DNA of 19,289 nucleotides from JBCCGI01 sp039029355 (GTDB taxonomy: Bacteria > Planctomycetota > UBA1135 > GCA-002686595). The notes under the pieces were generated by a model. It was given only the letters and a program-made list of their open reading frames with translations, was not told the origin of the DNA and searched no databases. This document shows, piece after piece, positions 1 through 7,608 of this stretch (within the stretch, counting starts at the first letter, position 1; every line of letters starts with the position of its first letter). A program made the translations under genes and the position numbers. The DNA lies in NCBI GenBank assembly GCA_039029355.1, contig JBCCGI010000121.1, positions 1-19,289 on the forward strand, written 5' to 3'.

Positions 1-200
1 GTCGGCTTACGCCTACGGCTTCAGCCGCCGAACCGGGATCCCACCCGTCCAAGATCCTCTGGACCAGGAGCTGGCGGGTCTTGGGCGTAGTCTAGGCGTT
101 AGCATGCAGCTTCACTCGATCTCCTCGGGGTCTGGGACTGGTGGTTCAGCCCCCATGATCCCGGGGAGATTCGGGTGAACAACGTACTTGGACAGGACAT
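1..200. other. 3' flank of the SurA-like gene, no confident gene
   Basis: No complete gene is visible. On the minus strand, a frame shifted by -1 from the 201-1832 gene stays open past that gene's stop to a TGA at 112-114. It encodes a protein-like acidic tail ending in PVPDPEEIE, but it has no ATG and only modest third-position GC. A plus-strand frame is open from the window edge to about 178. It could be the end of a gene lying to the left, but I recognise nothing in it. Confidence 0.3.
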
Positions 201-1832
201 CTAGCGGCCGAGGATCTCGCGCGAGTACGCGTTGAAGCGCGTGGTCAGGTAGTCCTGCTCGACGAGCGTGCGGTGGCCGTCCTCGTTCGTGTTGATCTGC
301 GAGATCGGAGCCGTGCGGCTCTTGACGAGGGCGACGTAGTAGCCGTGCGGGCCGCGGATCGGCTGGCTCGGCACGCCGACTTCGAGGTCGAAGAAGATCG
401 TGTCGGTCAGCGAAGCGCCGTGGAGGAAGAGCGACCAGTCGCTCTCGCCGAGGACCTGCAGCAGCTCGTTGCGGTTCTTCTGGCCGAAGCGGCCCTTGTT
501 CTTCGAGAACTGGGCGGCGCGGTCACGGGTCGAGACGCCGAGCGGCGGCTCGTAGAACTCGGAGAACTCCTCGATGACCTCGTCCCACGCGCGGCCGTTG
601 GCCAGCGCCTGGATCGCCTCGACGGCGCGGTTCTTCGCGTGCTCCCAGCCGTCCGGACGGAAGGCGTTGAGCTGGAAGTCGTAGGCCGAGAGGAGGATCA
701 CCTCGACGTCGACCTTGGCGAGGCCCAGCAGGTTGCCCGCGCGCGACGCGACGTGGGCCTGCAGGTTCTCCTCGGTGATGTCCTCGGCGATCATGCGCTT
801 GAAGGACTCCTGCAGGCGGTAGTGCACCTTGTAGTGCTCGGCCGAGGGGAACTTCTTGAAGCTGGTCGCGACCGCCTCGATGTTGAACGGCGAGTCCTTA
901 TAGGGGTCGGTGTGCTCGTGGTAGGCGTTGTCGAACTCCTCGTCGGAGAGGTAGACGCCTTCCTTCTCGAGCGCTTGGCGCAGGGTCGCGGTGCGCTGGT
1001 ACCAGAGCTTGGCGTCGTCGACGTCCTCCTTGGTCACCTTCCAGCGCATCGCCTTCCAGATGTCGTCGGTCATGACCTTCTTGCCGTTGACCTCGAGCGC
1101 CACCTCGGGCGGAAGGCCGTCCTTGAAGGTCCTGACGTCGGCCGACTTGTTCAGCGCGCCGATGATGAGCTGACGCATGAGCTGGCGGAAGATCGCCTGG
1201 CCCTGGGCGTCGGTCTCGGGGTTCTCCTGCGACTGGCGCAGCTCCCAGCCTTCCTTCAGCTTGTCGACGAAGTCCGGCGACTGCTGGTTGAGCGCGGCCA
1301 CGGTCAGCGGCGGGTACTCGTTCGGGTTCTCGGGCAGGAAGAGCTTGTCGAAGAGCTGCGTCTGGGTGATCTGGTCGACCCAGAGGTCCTCGGGCATCGG
1401 GAAGAGGTCGCGCGTCTTGCTGATGTTCGGGTTGTCGACGTACTCGTCGCGAACCATCGCATCGGCCTCTTCGATCGCGTCGTTGATCTCCTCCTCGGAG
1501 ACGGTGATCGAATCGGTGTTGTCCGCGCCCTCGTCCATACGGCGCGCCACCTCTTCGTCGATGAAGACCTGCAGCTTGGCGGACTCGAGCAGGCTGCGCC
1601 CCGCCGGGCCGTTCACGATGCCCCGCTTGATCTCCATCGTGGAGATCACGTCGTCGCCGATCTTCAGGTCCTCTCCGAGGATGTCGTCGAAGTTCTCGGG
1701 GACCTCGAAGCTGATCTCCGACGCCGGGCGGGTGTCCTGATGCGTGCCGGCGTCCGCGACGCAGACAAGGGCCGCCGAGAGGCCGGCGACGCGGAGGGTG
1801 CGGGTAAGGAAGGTGGGCTTGGAAGCGAACAT
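201..1832 (-). CDS. Secreted SurA-like foldase / parvulin-type PPIase-like protein
   Basis: A 543-residue exported protein. Residues 1-28 look like a signal peptide (basic start, hydrophobic RVAGLSAALVCV, cleavage probably after ADA). Residues about 54-130 and 245-305 each begin with a strand-turn-strand (KIGDDVIST and EVNGKKVMT) followed by long helices. This is the SurA N-terminal chaperone pattern and it appears twice. Residues about 373-505 resemble a divergent parvulin rotamase domain; the clearest part is the closing GVPSQPIRGPHGYYVALVKSR, which matches the usual parvulin end. Catalytic parvulin residues are not obvious, so it may be a chaperone rather than an active isomerase. The expected role is periplasmic folding of exported proteins. 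The ATG at 1832 has a pyrimidine-rich upstream region without an SD. It is a monocistronic gene, divergent from the 2075 gene. The family call is moderately sure; the function is inferred. Confidence 0.72.
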   Translation of the reverse strand: MFASKPTFLTRTLRVAGLSAALVCVADAGTHQDTRPASEISFEVPENFDDILGEDLKIGDDVISTMEIKRGIVNGPAGRSLLESAKLQVFIDEEVARRMDEGADNTDSITVSEEEINDAIEEADAMVRDEYVDNPNISKTRDLFPMPEDLWVDQITQTQLFDKLFLPENPNEYPPLTVAALNQQSPDFVDKLKEGWELRQSQENPETDAQGQAIFRQLMRQLIIGALNKSADVRTFKDGLPPEVALEVNGKKVMTDDIWKAMRWKVTKEDVDDAKLWYQRTATLRQALEKEGVYLSDEEFDNAYHEHTDPYKDSPFNIEAVATSFKKFPSAEHYKVHYRLQESFKRMIAEDITEENLQAHVASRAGNLLGLAKVDVEVILLSAYDFQLNAFRPDGWEHAKNRAVEAIQALANGRAWDEVIEEFSEFYEPPLGVSTRDRAAQFSKNKGRFGQKNRNELLQVLGESDWSLFLHGASLTDTIFFDLEVGVPSQPIRGPHGYYVALVKSRTAPISQINTNEDGHRTLVEQDYLTTRFNAYSREILGR

Positions 1833-2074
1833 GGTGGATGGAAAAGGGAAAGGACGTCGGGACGCGGGGACCGGGTTCGCCGTCCCTACGGTGCCGGCGC
1901 AGCGGTGTGAGCGCGGTGTTCGAACCGGCCCGGAAGCCGTGCTGCGGCCGCGATTAGGGGCGAAAAGTCTACCGCCGTTCGCGGGGGAGAAGAACCCCTG
2001 CCCCGGTGCTACTATCCCCTGCCGGAGCGCCCCGAGCCCGCCTCAAGGGCCCCCAGCGCCCGCCGGAAGCACCC
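1833..2074. promoter_or_regulatory. Divergent intergenic region with candidate promoters
   Basis: These 242 nt separate two divergent genes, so both promoters should lie here. For the minus-strand gene, TAGACT (1971-1966) resembles a -10 box, with a weak TTCTTC 17 nt upstream. It would give a leader of about 130 nt. For the plus-strand gene, TACTAT at 2010-2015 is the most -10-like hexamer, with no convincing -35. GGAAG at 2066-2070 region precedes the ATG at 2075 by a few bases and is a usable SD. No operator or riboswitch is recognised. Confidence 0.3.
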
Positions 2075-2764
2075 ATGCACTACGCGCCGCGCACCATCGC
2101 CTTCGTTTGCGAGCTCCTACATCCGCCCCAGACCCCGGATCCGGCGCCGATCCAGCGCATCCACAACGAGATGTTCCAGGGGCCGGACCCGGCCTACCAG
2201 AGCTTCCACGCGCTGCCCCAGGGGGCGGTCCTGTCCAACCCGGTGACCAAACCCGGGGCCGCCTCGACGGCCGAGTTCCTCGCCGACCGGATCCGCTTCC
2301 GCGAGGAGCTCTCGGGCCTGACGGTCGACAGCTTCGCCAGCCGCATCGCCACCGTCGTCGCGCGCGCCGCCGAGCTGCGCGGGCTGCAGCTCTTCACCGC
2401 CCAGAGCGTCGTGGTGCGCACCCTGGTCAACCCGCGTAACTTCGCGGACTCGCGGACCTTCCTCAAGAGCGGCATGTTCGGGTTCGAGGCCGAGACCGAG
2501 GCCTTCGGGCGCGATCCGCAGCTCCTCGGGCTGCGGCTGGTGTTCCCGCCCTCGCAGGAGGAGCCGTTCGCCTTCTCGCTGCGGGTCGAGTCCTACTCGA
2601 ACGACCCGCGCTCGACGTTCCTCGAGAACCACGGCACCTTCGGCCCGACCATCGTGGCACGCGGCTTGGAGAGCATCGGGCGGAACATCGAGCGCACGTA
2701 CGAGTTCGTGACCACGCGCGCACTGTCGTTCCTCGAGCAGTTCGACGCGCGCCTGGAGGCCTAG
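2075..2764 (+). CDS. Uncharacterised protein, 229 aa
   Basis: I do not recognise a named domain. The ATG at 2075 is preferred over the in-frame GTG at 2006, because a GGAAG precedes it and the 23 residues upstream are Pro/Arg/Ala-rich and not protein-like. There is no signal peptide or membrane segment, so it is probably cytoplasmic. The N-terminal third contains VCELLHPPQTPD and a helix-rich section. The centre has alternating strands (LQLFTAQSVVVRTLV, LLGLRLVFPP, FAFSLRVESYSND). The C-terminus is a long amphipathic helix, RNIERTYEFVTTRALSFLEQFD. The overall pattern resembles small alpha/beta proteins of the TIGR04255 kind, but that comparison is from memory and weak. It has its own promoter region and is followed by a structured gap before the next operon. 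Confidence 0.6.
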   Translation: MHYAPRTIAFVCELLHPPQTPDPAPIQRIHNEMFQGPDPAYQSFHALPQGAVLSNPVTKPGAASTAEFLADRIRFREELSGLTVDSFASRIATVVARAAELRGLQLFTAQSVVVRTLVNPRNFADSRTFLKSGMFGFEAETEAFGRDPQLLGLRLVFPPSQEEPFAFSLRVESYSNDPRSTFLENHGTFGPTIVARGLESIGRNIERTYEFVTTRALSFLEQFDARLEA

Positions 2765-2823
2765 GAGCCAGTCCGAGTCTTCGCGATCCGCAATGCAGCG
2801 ATCCTCGAGCCCGACTCCGCGTC

Positions 2824-2867
2824 GCCTCGAGGCCCTCAAGGGCATCCAACCCTGGGGGGCTCGAGGC
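2824..2867 (+). terminator. Nested hairpin in the 2765-2933 gap (possible terminator)
   Basis: GCCTCGAG (2824-2831) is perfectly complementary to CTCGAGGC (2860-2867). It encloses a second small hairpin, GCCC-TCAA-GGGC (2832-2843). There is no T-tract, so a Rho-independent terminator is uncertain; it may only be a structured spacer. The rest of the 169-nt gap shows no gene. Confidence 0.3.
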
Positions 2868-2933
2868 TCCTTGATTCGAACTCGATGCTCACTGCCTCGC
2901 GAACCGCGCAGACTCGGACGGGCTCCTAGCGGC

Positions 2934-3632
2934 ATGAGGCGCGGGCGCCGGCTCGGGGCGACGTTGCTCGCCGCAGGCCTCGCGCTGGCTTCGGCGGCCG
3001 GCTGCGCTCCGCCCGACGACTCGCCGCCGCCGGTCCCGTGGCCGGCGGGCACGGCCTTCGCGGTCGGCGGCGAGCCGGTCTCCGCCGCCGCGGTCGAGCG
3101 GGCCGCCGCGCGCGTGGCGCTGATCTACCCGCAGCGTTCGCGCTCGCACCACGTCCGCCGGGCGCTGCAGTCGCAGGTGTTGCCGCGCGCGGCCCTGGGC
3201 GTGGTCTACGCCGAGTCCCGCTCCGAGGCCGAGGCGGCCTGCCGCGCGACCGCGGACGCCCTCCACGCCGGCGGCGAGCCGCCCGCGGATCGCCCCGTCA
3301 ACGCGGTCCGCGGCAACTGGGGCGACCTGCGCCTCTTTTATTGGGGGATCGCGCGCGAGCTTGAGCTGGGCGCCTGGAGCGACCCCGTCGAGCGCATGGG
3401 CCACTTCGCGCTGGTGCAGCTGATCGAACGCTCGGACTCCGAGCGGCGCGGGGCGGACGAGGAGCTCTCGATCCGCGTGGTCGAATTCCCGTATCTCCCG
3501 GTCGGGTTCGCGCCTAAGGACCTCGACGAGGCGCTCGCGTCGGTCCGCCTGATCGTGGTGGACCCGGCCTATGAGCCCTTCGTCCCCGAGGACCTGCGCT
3601 ACCGCATGATCGGCCGCAAGAAGGACGAATGA
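2934..3632 (+). CDS. SurA-like foldase lipoprotein
   Basis: A 232-residue predicted lipoprotein. Choosing the ATG at 2934 gives a basic n-region (MRRGRR), a hydrophobic core and a lipobox ending SAAGC with Cys24 as the lipidated residue; an earlier in-frame start would bury this signal. Residues about 41-95 (FAVGGEPVSAAAVERAAARV...VRRALQSQVLPRAAL) match the start of SurA_N chaperone domains. WSDPVERMGHFALVQLIER (about 147-165) resembles the end of a parvulin domain. Most of the parvulin core is missing or too divergent to see, so isomerase activity is doubtful. A likely role is periplasmic folding of exported proteins. It is first in a coupled operon: its TGA overlaps the next gene's ATG by 4 nt. 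No SD precedes the start. Confidence 0.62.
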   Translation: MRRGRRLGATLLAAGLALASAAGCAPPDDSPPPVPWPAGTAFAVGGEPVSAAAVERAAARVALIYPQRSRSHHVRRALQSQVLPRAALGVVYAESRSEAEAACRATADALHAGGEPPADRPVNAVRGNWGDLRLFYWGIARELELGAWSDPVERMGHFALVQLIERSDSERRGADEELSIRVVEFPYLPVGFAPKDLDEALASVRLIVVDPAYEPFVPEDLRYRMIGRKKDE

Positions 3633-4522
3633 TGCTCCACCGGATCGCTCTCGCCGCCGCCCTGTGCCTCCTCCCGGCCGCGCCCTGGGCCCTCGCGCCG
3701 CCCGAAGCGGGCCAGGAACGCGAGGACGTCGAGCGCCTGGAGGCATGGCCCGAGCTCCCCAAGGACGCCAAGAAGGGGCTCAAGACCCAGATCGAGCGCC
3801 TGCGGAAGGCGCGCACCGAGGAGATGGGTCGATCGGCGCACGCCGAGCTGGTCGCGATGGGCGCGGGCGCGGCCCCGCAGCTCCTGGTCAAGCTCGGCAA
3901 GGAGAAGGACGAGGCCGCCGCGGCGCGGATCGAGGCGGTGCTCGCCGCCGTGACCGGCGCGGCGCACACGCGGCTCCTGGCGGCGGAGTTTGGGCACCGC
4001 TCCCAGGCCGTCCGGATCTGGACGCTGGAGCGGGTCGCGGGCTTCCCGGACGCCGGCACGCGCGAGGCCGCCGAGAGCGCGCTGCAGCGCGCGGGGAAGG
4101 TCGCCGAGCCCGAGAAGGCCGACCGCCGCGAGCACCTCGCCGCCGCGCTCGCCACCACCGCGGCCGGCTCGCTGGAAGGGCTAGAGCACCTTCACGCGCG
4201 CGCGAGGAAGGCCTGGGGCAAGCACGGCGCGCGCATGCGCGCGGCACTCGAGGGCGTGCGCGGGCCGGACGCGACGCGCGCCGTCAGCGCCAAGCTGAGC
4301 GGCGACCGCGAGGCGAAGATCGCCGCGCTGCGCCTGCTGGCCGGCTGCGGAGACGACGGCGCGAAGGCGCGCATCAAGCCGTTCCTCGCGGACAACGACA
4401 ACTCGCTGCGGATCGCAGCGATCAACGCGCTGCGCGGGATCGTCGACGGCGACCCGCCGCTGGAGCGGCTGCCGGTGTTCGAGGCGATCGAGCTGGCGAA
4501 GAAGTGGCAGGCGCGTGTCTAG
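3629..4522 (+). CDS. Secreted HEAT-like repeat protein
   Basis: A 297-residue, almost entirely helical, Ala-rich exported protein. Residues 1-22 form a signal peptide (LHRIALAAALCLLPAAPWALA). Afterwards, paired helices recur. Examples are TEEMGRSAHAELVAMGAGAAPQLLVKLG, SQAVRIWTLERVAGFPDAGTREAAESALQ, DREAKIAALRLLAGCGDDGAKARIKPFL and DNSLRIAAINALRGI, which is the HEAT/PBS-type pattern. Such repeats usually form a binding scaffold and show no catalytic residues. Start and stop overlap both neighbours (ATGA with the lipoprotein, 8 nt with the next gene), so the three proteins are probably made together and may act in one envelope complex. A second ATG lies immediately after the first; either could be used. 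Confidence 0.65.
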   Translation: MMLHRIALAAALCLLPAAPWALAPPEAGQEREDVERLEAWPELPKDAKKGLKTQIERLRKARTEEMGRSAHAELVAMGAGAAPQLLVKLGKEKDEAAAARIEAVLAAVTGAAHTRLLAAEFGHRSQAVRIWTLERVAGFPDAGTREAAESALQRAGKVAEPEKADRREHLAAALATTAAGSLEGLEHLHARARKAWGKHGARMRAALEGVRGPDATRAVSAKLSGDREAKIAALRLLAGCGDDGAKARIKPFLADNDNSLRIAAINALRGIVDGDPPLERLPVFEAIELAKKWQARV

Positions 4523-5732
4523 GCTCGCGGCGCTCGCCGTCCTCGCGCTGCTCGCCCTGGTCGCGCCGCTCGCAGCCCAGGACAAGAAGGCCCGCAACGA
4601 CCCGACCAGCTGCCCGTACTGCGGCAACGACCCGGGCGTCATGATGCGCGCCGGGCTCGTCGGGCACGGCCCCTTCGAGTTCGGAGCGCCCGACAACGAC
4701 ACCGCTTCGGTGGGCGGGTTCCTGATCGCGGACGTGTACTGGCTCGAGTCCGAGCACTTCGAGATCGGCCTCGCGCTCGCGCCCTACAAGGTGCCGCAGA
4801 AGGAGAAGAACAAGATCCGCGCCGAGCTGACCGAGCTGGCCGAGGTCCTGCCCAACGTCGACCCGAAGGCCAAGGTGCTGGACGAGTGGCTCCGGCTGCA
4901 CCTCTTCGCGCAGCGCTCCGAAAAGGTGTGGGACCGCTTCCTCGAGATCATGCAGAAGGACGAGGACTTCTTCCCCGCCGAAGGCTCGCGCTGGGTGCTG
5001 GGCACGCCTTACGCCGGCGAAGGCCCCTACGTCGGCCAACGCGGGAAGTACGAGGTGCTCCTTCTGACGAGCGAAGCGGAGCACGTCGCCTTCCTCAAGG
5101 AGCAGTTCGGCCTGAGCATCCGCCGCACCCAGCGCTGGAACGTCACCGACCCCGCGCGCGACACGATCACGGTGACCATCCACCTGGACCAGGGCAGCCT
5201 CAAGAAGGACACCGCCCTGCACGGGCACCTGGCGTTCAACCTCGCGCACAACCTGCTCGACGGCTACAAGCACTACTCCTACGACACGCCGCTCTGGATC
5301 CACGAGGGGTTGGCGCACTTCATGGAGCGCGAGGTGACGACCCGCTACAACACCTTCGACTCGACCGAGGGCGCGCTGGCGGAGGAGACGCGCAAGTCGA
5401 AGTGGATCCCCGAGGTGAAGAAGCTGCTCTCCGCGGGCGACGCGCCGCGCCTGGCCGAGCTGATGGGGCTGCAGAGCTACGCCGCCTTCGAACTGCGCCA
5501 CCACTTCGCGACCTGGTCGATGATCGACTTCCTGATCCAGGCCCACCCCGACGGCTTCGCGTGCCTGAACGACAAGCTCCACGGGCGCAAGACGCCTGAG
5601 GGCTACGCCGACTCGGCCAACCTGCGGGACGCGCACCGGCAGGCCTTCAAGGAGTGCCTCGGGATGTCCTACGCCCAGTTCGACCAGGCCTGGAAGGAGT
5701 GGGTCGGGGCCCAGGTGGGCCGCAAGGACTAG
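4515..5732 (+). CDS. Secreted peptidase-MA-like protein with a degenerate zinc motif
   Basis: A 405-residue exported protein, GTG start, overlapping the previous gene by 8 nt. Residues 1-21 are a signal peptide ending LAAQ. CPYCGNDPG (Cys33, Cys36) is a single knuckle-like CxxC pair. The C-terminal half follows the gluzincin peptidase-MA/DUF1570 layout: a helix, then PLWIHEGLAHFMERE (HEGL at 263-266), then helices ending YAQFDQAWKEWV. In active members the first helix carries HExxH. Here the aligned segment is F241-N242-L243-A244-H245, so the first His and the catalytic Glu are absent. HEGLAH is not HExxH, having one residue too many. I infer a non-catalytic or altered relative, possibly a binding protein. 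It is the last gene of the operon. Confidence 0.65.
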   Translation: MSRLAALAVLALLALVAPLAAQDKKARNDPTSCPYCGNDPGVMMRAGLVGHGPFEFGAPDNDTASVGGFLIADVYWLESEHFEIGLALAPYKVPQKEKNKIRAELTELAEVLPNVDPKAKVLDEWLRLHLFAQRSEKVWDRFLEIMQKDEDFFPAEGSRWVLGTPYAGEGPYVGQRGKYEVLLLTSEAEHVAFLKEQFGLSIRRTQRWNVTDPARDTITVTIHLDQGSLKKDTALHGHLAFNLAHNLLDGYKHYSYDTPLWIHEGLAHFMEREVTTRYNTFDSTEGALAEETRKSKWIPEVKKLLSAGDAPRLAELMGLQSYAAFELRHHFATWSMIDFLIQAHPDGFACLNDKLHGRKTPEGYADSANLRDAHRQAFKECLGMSYAQFDQAWKEWVGAQVGRKD

Positions 5733-5738
5733 GGCGCG

Positions 5739-5766
5739 GGGGCCGGGAGGCCTCCCCAGGGGCCCC
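5739..5766 (+). terminator. GC-rich hairpin after the envelope operon
   Basis: Seven bases after the stop codon, GGGGCC-GGGAGG (5739-5750) pairs with CCTCCC and, after a CAGG bulge, GGCCCC (5751-5766). The stem is very stable but lacks a T-tract. It may act as a transcript-end stabiliser or a weak terminator. Confidence 0.4.
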
Positions 5767-6015
5767 GGAAGCTGCCTCCGCGCCCCCCGGGAAGCCCCCT
5801 CCTCCCCTCCGGTTTCCGGACGCCCGGGGGGCCCGCCGAGCGCGGTGGGGCGGAGGAAGGGGGCCAATCCCCCCGATCCAGGCCTCCGCCGGCGGCAGAA
5901 CCGCCAGTCCACGTTATATTTTGGCCCGGACCCTTGAGGCCGCCCCCTCGGCACGCCGTTACGACCCCTTCGGGGGACCTGCCGGCCGGCGCGGCTGCCG
6001 CGGCCCCCCCTCCCG
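5767..6015 (+). promoter_or_regulatory. Intergenic region with candidate promoter for the radical SAM pair
   Basis: No gene is seen here. The only AT-rich hexamer is TATATT at 5915-5920, a plausible -10 box giving a leader of about 90 nt before the ATG at 6016. No good -35 is found. Just upstream, GGCGG-CAGAA-CCGCC (5891-5905) is a perfect 5-bp hairpin in the position of a -35 or operator. No SD is visible before the ATG, where the sequence is a C-run. No cobalamin riboswitch is recognised in this leader. Confidence 0.35.
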
Positions 6016-7608
6016 ATGATCCAGACCAAGAAGAAGCGCATCGTTCTCTTCATGCCGCACCGCGCCGACCCGAGCGAGGGCGTGCGGGTGAGCCCCGACC
6101 TGCTTCCGCTGGAGCTGCTGCAGATCGCGGCGGCCCCGGCCAGGGAGGGCTACGAGATCGAACTCGTGGACGCGATGATCCACGAGAACTATCTGGAGCG
6201 CGTGCTCCAGGCGTGTGACGGCGCGCTGCTCTTTGCGAGCTCCTGCATCCTCGGCTACCAGGTGACTCACGGCGCGATGGTCGCCCGCGCGGTACGCGAG
6301 AAGTACCCCGACCTGCCGATCGCCTGGGGCGGCTGGTTCCCCAGCGTCCAGCCCGAGCTGTACCTGCGCGAGGGGCTGGCGGACATCGTCGGCCTGGGCC
6401 AGGGCGAGCTGACCTTTGCGGACATCGTGCGCGCGGTCGACAGCGGCGCCTCGCTCGAAGAGGTCGCCGGCGCCTGCGTGCTGCGCGACGGCCAGCCCTA
6501 CTACACCGACCACCGCCCGATCGTCGGCTTCGACTCGTTCCCCGACACGCCGTGGGAGCTCCTCGACTTCGAGGCCTACGTCAAGCTCCAGAACAACCCC
6601 GGCAAGAGCAAGATCCGCCACCGGCTGCCCGACCCGCCCGAGCTGCACGGCAAGCAGCTCCGGATGTTCAGCTACTTCTCCAGCTTCGGCTGCCCCGAGC
6701 CGTGCACCTTCTGCTGCTCGCCGGAGGTCACCGGCCGGCGCTGGAAGGCGCTGCCCGGCAGGGAGCTGTTCGAGCGCCTCGAGGAGTGCCGCGAGCGCTT
6801 CGACTTCAACCTGGTGCGCTTCCAGGACGCCAACTTCGGCGTCGCCGAGAAGCGCTCGAACGAGTACTGCGAAGCGCTGATCGAGGCCGGCAGCCCGTAC
6901 CACTGGAACGCGACCTACGAGATCGAGACGATCGCGCGCTACAAGGAAGCCTCGTGCGACCTGATGGCCAACGCGAAGTGCCACCTGGTGATCCTCGGCG
7001 CCGAGGCCGGCTCGAAGGAGCAGCAGGAGCGCATCAAGAAGAAGATCGATCTGGAGGGCAACCTCGCCAAGGCGCTGGGCCGCATCTACGAGCGCGGCCT
7101 GACGACGGGCACGACCTGGATCATCGGGTACCCGGGCGAGGAACGCGACTCGATGCTCGCGACGATCGATCTCGCGGCGCAGATGAAGCACCGCTTCCCC
7201 GGCTCGGCGTCCGACATCTTCCCGTTCCGCCCGATCCCCGGCAGCGAGGACTTCCGCCTCGCGCTCGAGCACGGCTACAAGCCGCCGACCAGCATCGAGG
7301 AGTGGGGCGGCTGCCTCGAGTACAAGCTCGAGGTCGACGACGTCCGCCTCCCCGACGACATCGTCTGGCGCTGGCGCCGCTACGGCTCAACCTCGTCGTT
7401 CTACGACGGCCTGGTCACCGAGGGCTCCGGCGCGGTGCTCAAGCTGATGAAGCACATCTCGGGCTGGCGCCTGAAGAACGGGGTCTACACCTTCCCCATC
7501 GAACAGAAGCTCTTCGATCTCTACGTCCGCCTCACCGGGCAGACGCAGGAGGATCAGATTCAGCTCGACCGCACCTCCGGAGTCACCCCACACGCGGCCC
7601 AATCGTGA
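6016..7608 (+). CDS. B12-binding-domain radical SAM enzyme, copy 1
   Basis: A 530-residue enzyme of the cobalamin-dependent (class B/BchE-like) radical SAM type. Residues 1-150 form a Rossmann-like B12-binding module: strand IVLFMPHRADP, DLLPLELLQIA, EIELVDAMI, FASSCILGYQV, AWGGWFPSVQPELYL and IVGLGQGE. The DxHxxG His motif is absent, as in many members. The radical SAM barrel starts at FGCPEPCTFC, where Cys226, Cys230 and Cys233 make the CX3CX2C site for the 4Fe-4S cluster. GAEAG and TTWIIGYPGE follow as expected SAM-contacting strands. The C-terminus (WRLKNGVYTFPIEQKLFDLYVRLTG) is shared with the next gene. Family chemistry is methylation of unreactive carbons or ring rearrangement; the substrate is unknown. 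The stop overlaps the next start by 4 nt, indicating coupled translation. Confidence 0.85.
   Translation: MIQTKKKRIVLFMPHRADPSEGVRVSPDLLPLELLQIAAAPAREGYEIELVDAMIHENYLERVLQACDGALLFASSCILGYQVTHGAMVARAVREKYPDLPIAWGGWFPSVQPELYLREGLADIVGLGQGELTFADIVRAVDSGASLEEVAGACVLRDGQPYYTDHRPIVGFDSFPDTPWELLDFEAYVKLQNNPGKSKIRHRLPDPPELHGKQLRMFSYFSSFGCPEPCTFCCSPEVTGRRWKALPGRELFERLEECRERFDFNLVRFQDANFGVAEKRSNEYCEALIEAGSPYHWNATYEIETIARYKEASCDLMANAKCHLVILGAEAGSKEQQERIKKKIDLEGNLAKALGRIYERGLTTGTTWIIGYPGEERDSMLATIDLAAQMKHRFPGSASDIFPFRPIPGSEDFRLALEHGYKPPTSIEEWGGCLEYKLEVDDVRLPDDIVWRWRRYGSTSSFYDGLVTEGSGAVLKLMKHISGWRLKNGVYTFPIEQKLFDLYVRLTGQTQEDQIQLDRTSGVTPHAAQS

Noticed and set aside
273..1910. 545-codon plus-strand open frame opposite the SurA-like gene
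   Set aside because: Its translation is a Leu/Val/Arg/Asp-rich shadow with no domain, fully antisense to a convincing gene; long antisense frames are expected at this GC content.
1905..1935. tRNA-like TTCGAAC segment
   Set aside because: The flanking bases do not form a 5-bp T stem, and no acceptor or anticodon stems can be built around it.
2868..2890. Second tRNA-like TTCGAAC segment
   Set aside because: No matching T stem or acceptor stem on either strand.
5282..5330. HEGLAH taken as a zinc HExxH motif
   Set aside because: The spacing is one residue too long. It aligns instead with the W-x-x-EGLA helix that follows HExxH in peptidase-MA proteins.
4422..6053. 543-codon minus-strand frame across the peptidase-like gene and the intergenic region
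   Set aside because: It spans a real gene and noncoding DNA, with shadow composition and no recognisable fold.
6552..7604. Long upstream extension of the second radical SAM frame
   Set aside because: The first 351 codons are Arg/Ala-rich frame-shifted readings of copy 1. The GTG at 7605 aligns the N-terminus with copy 1.
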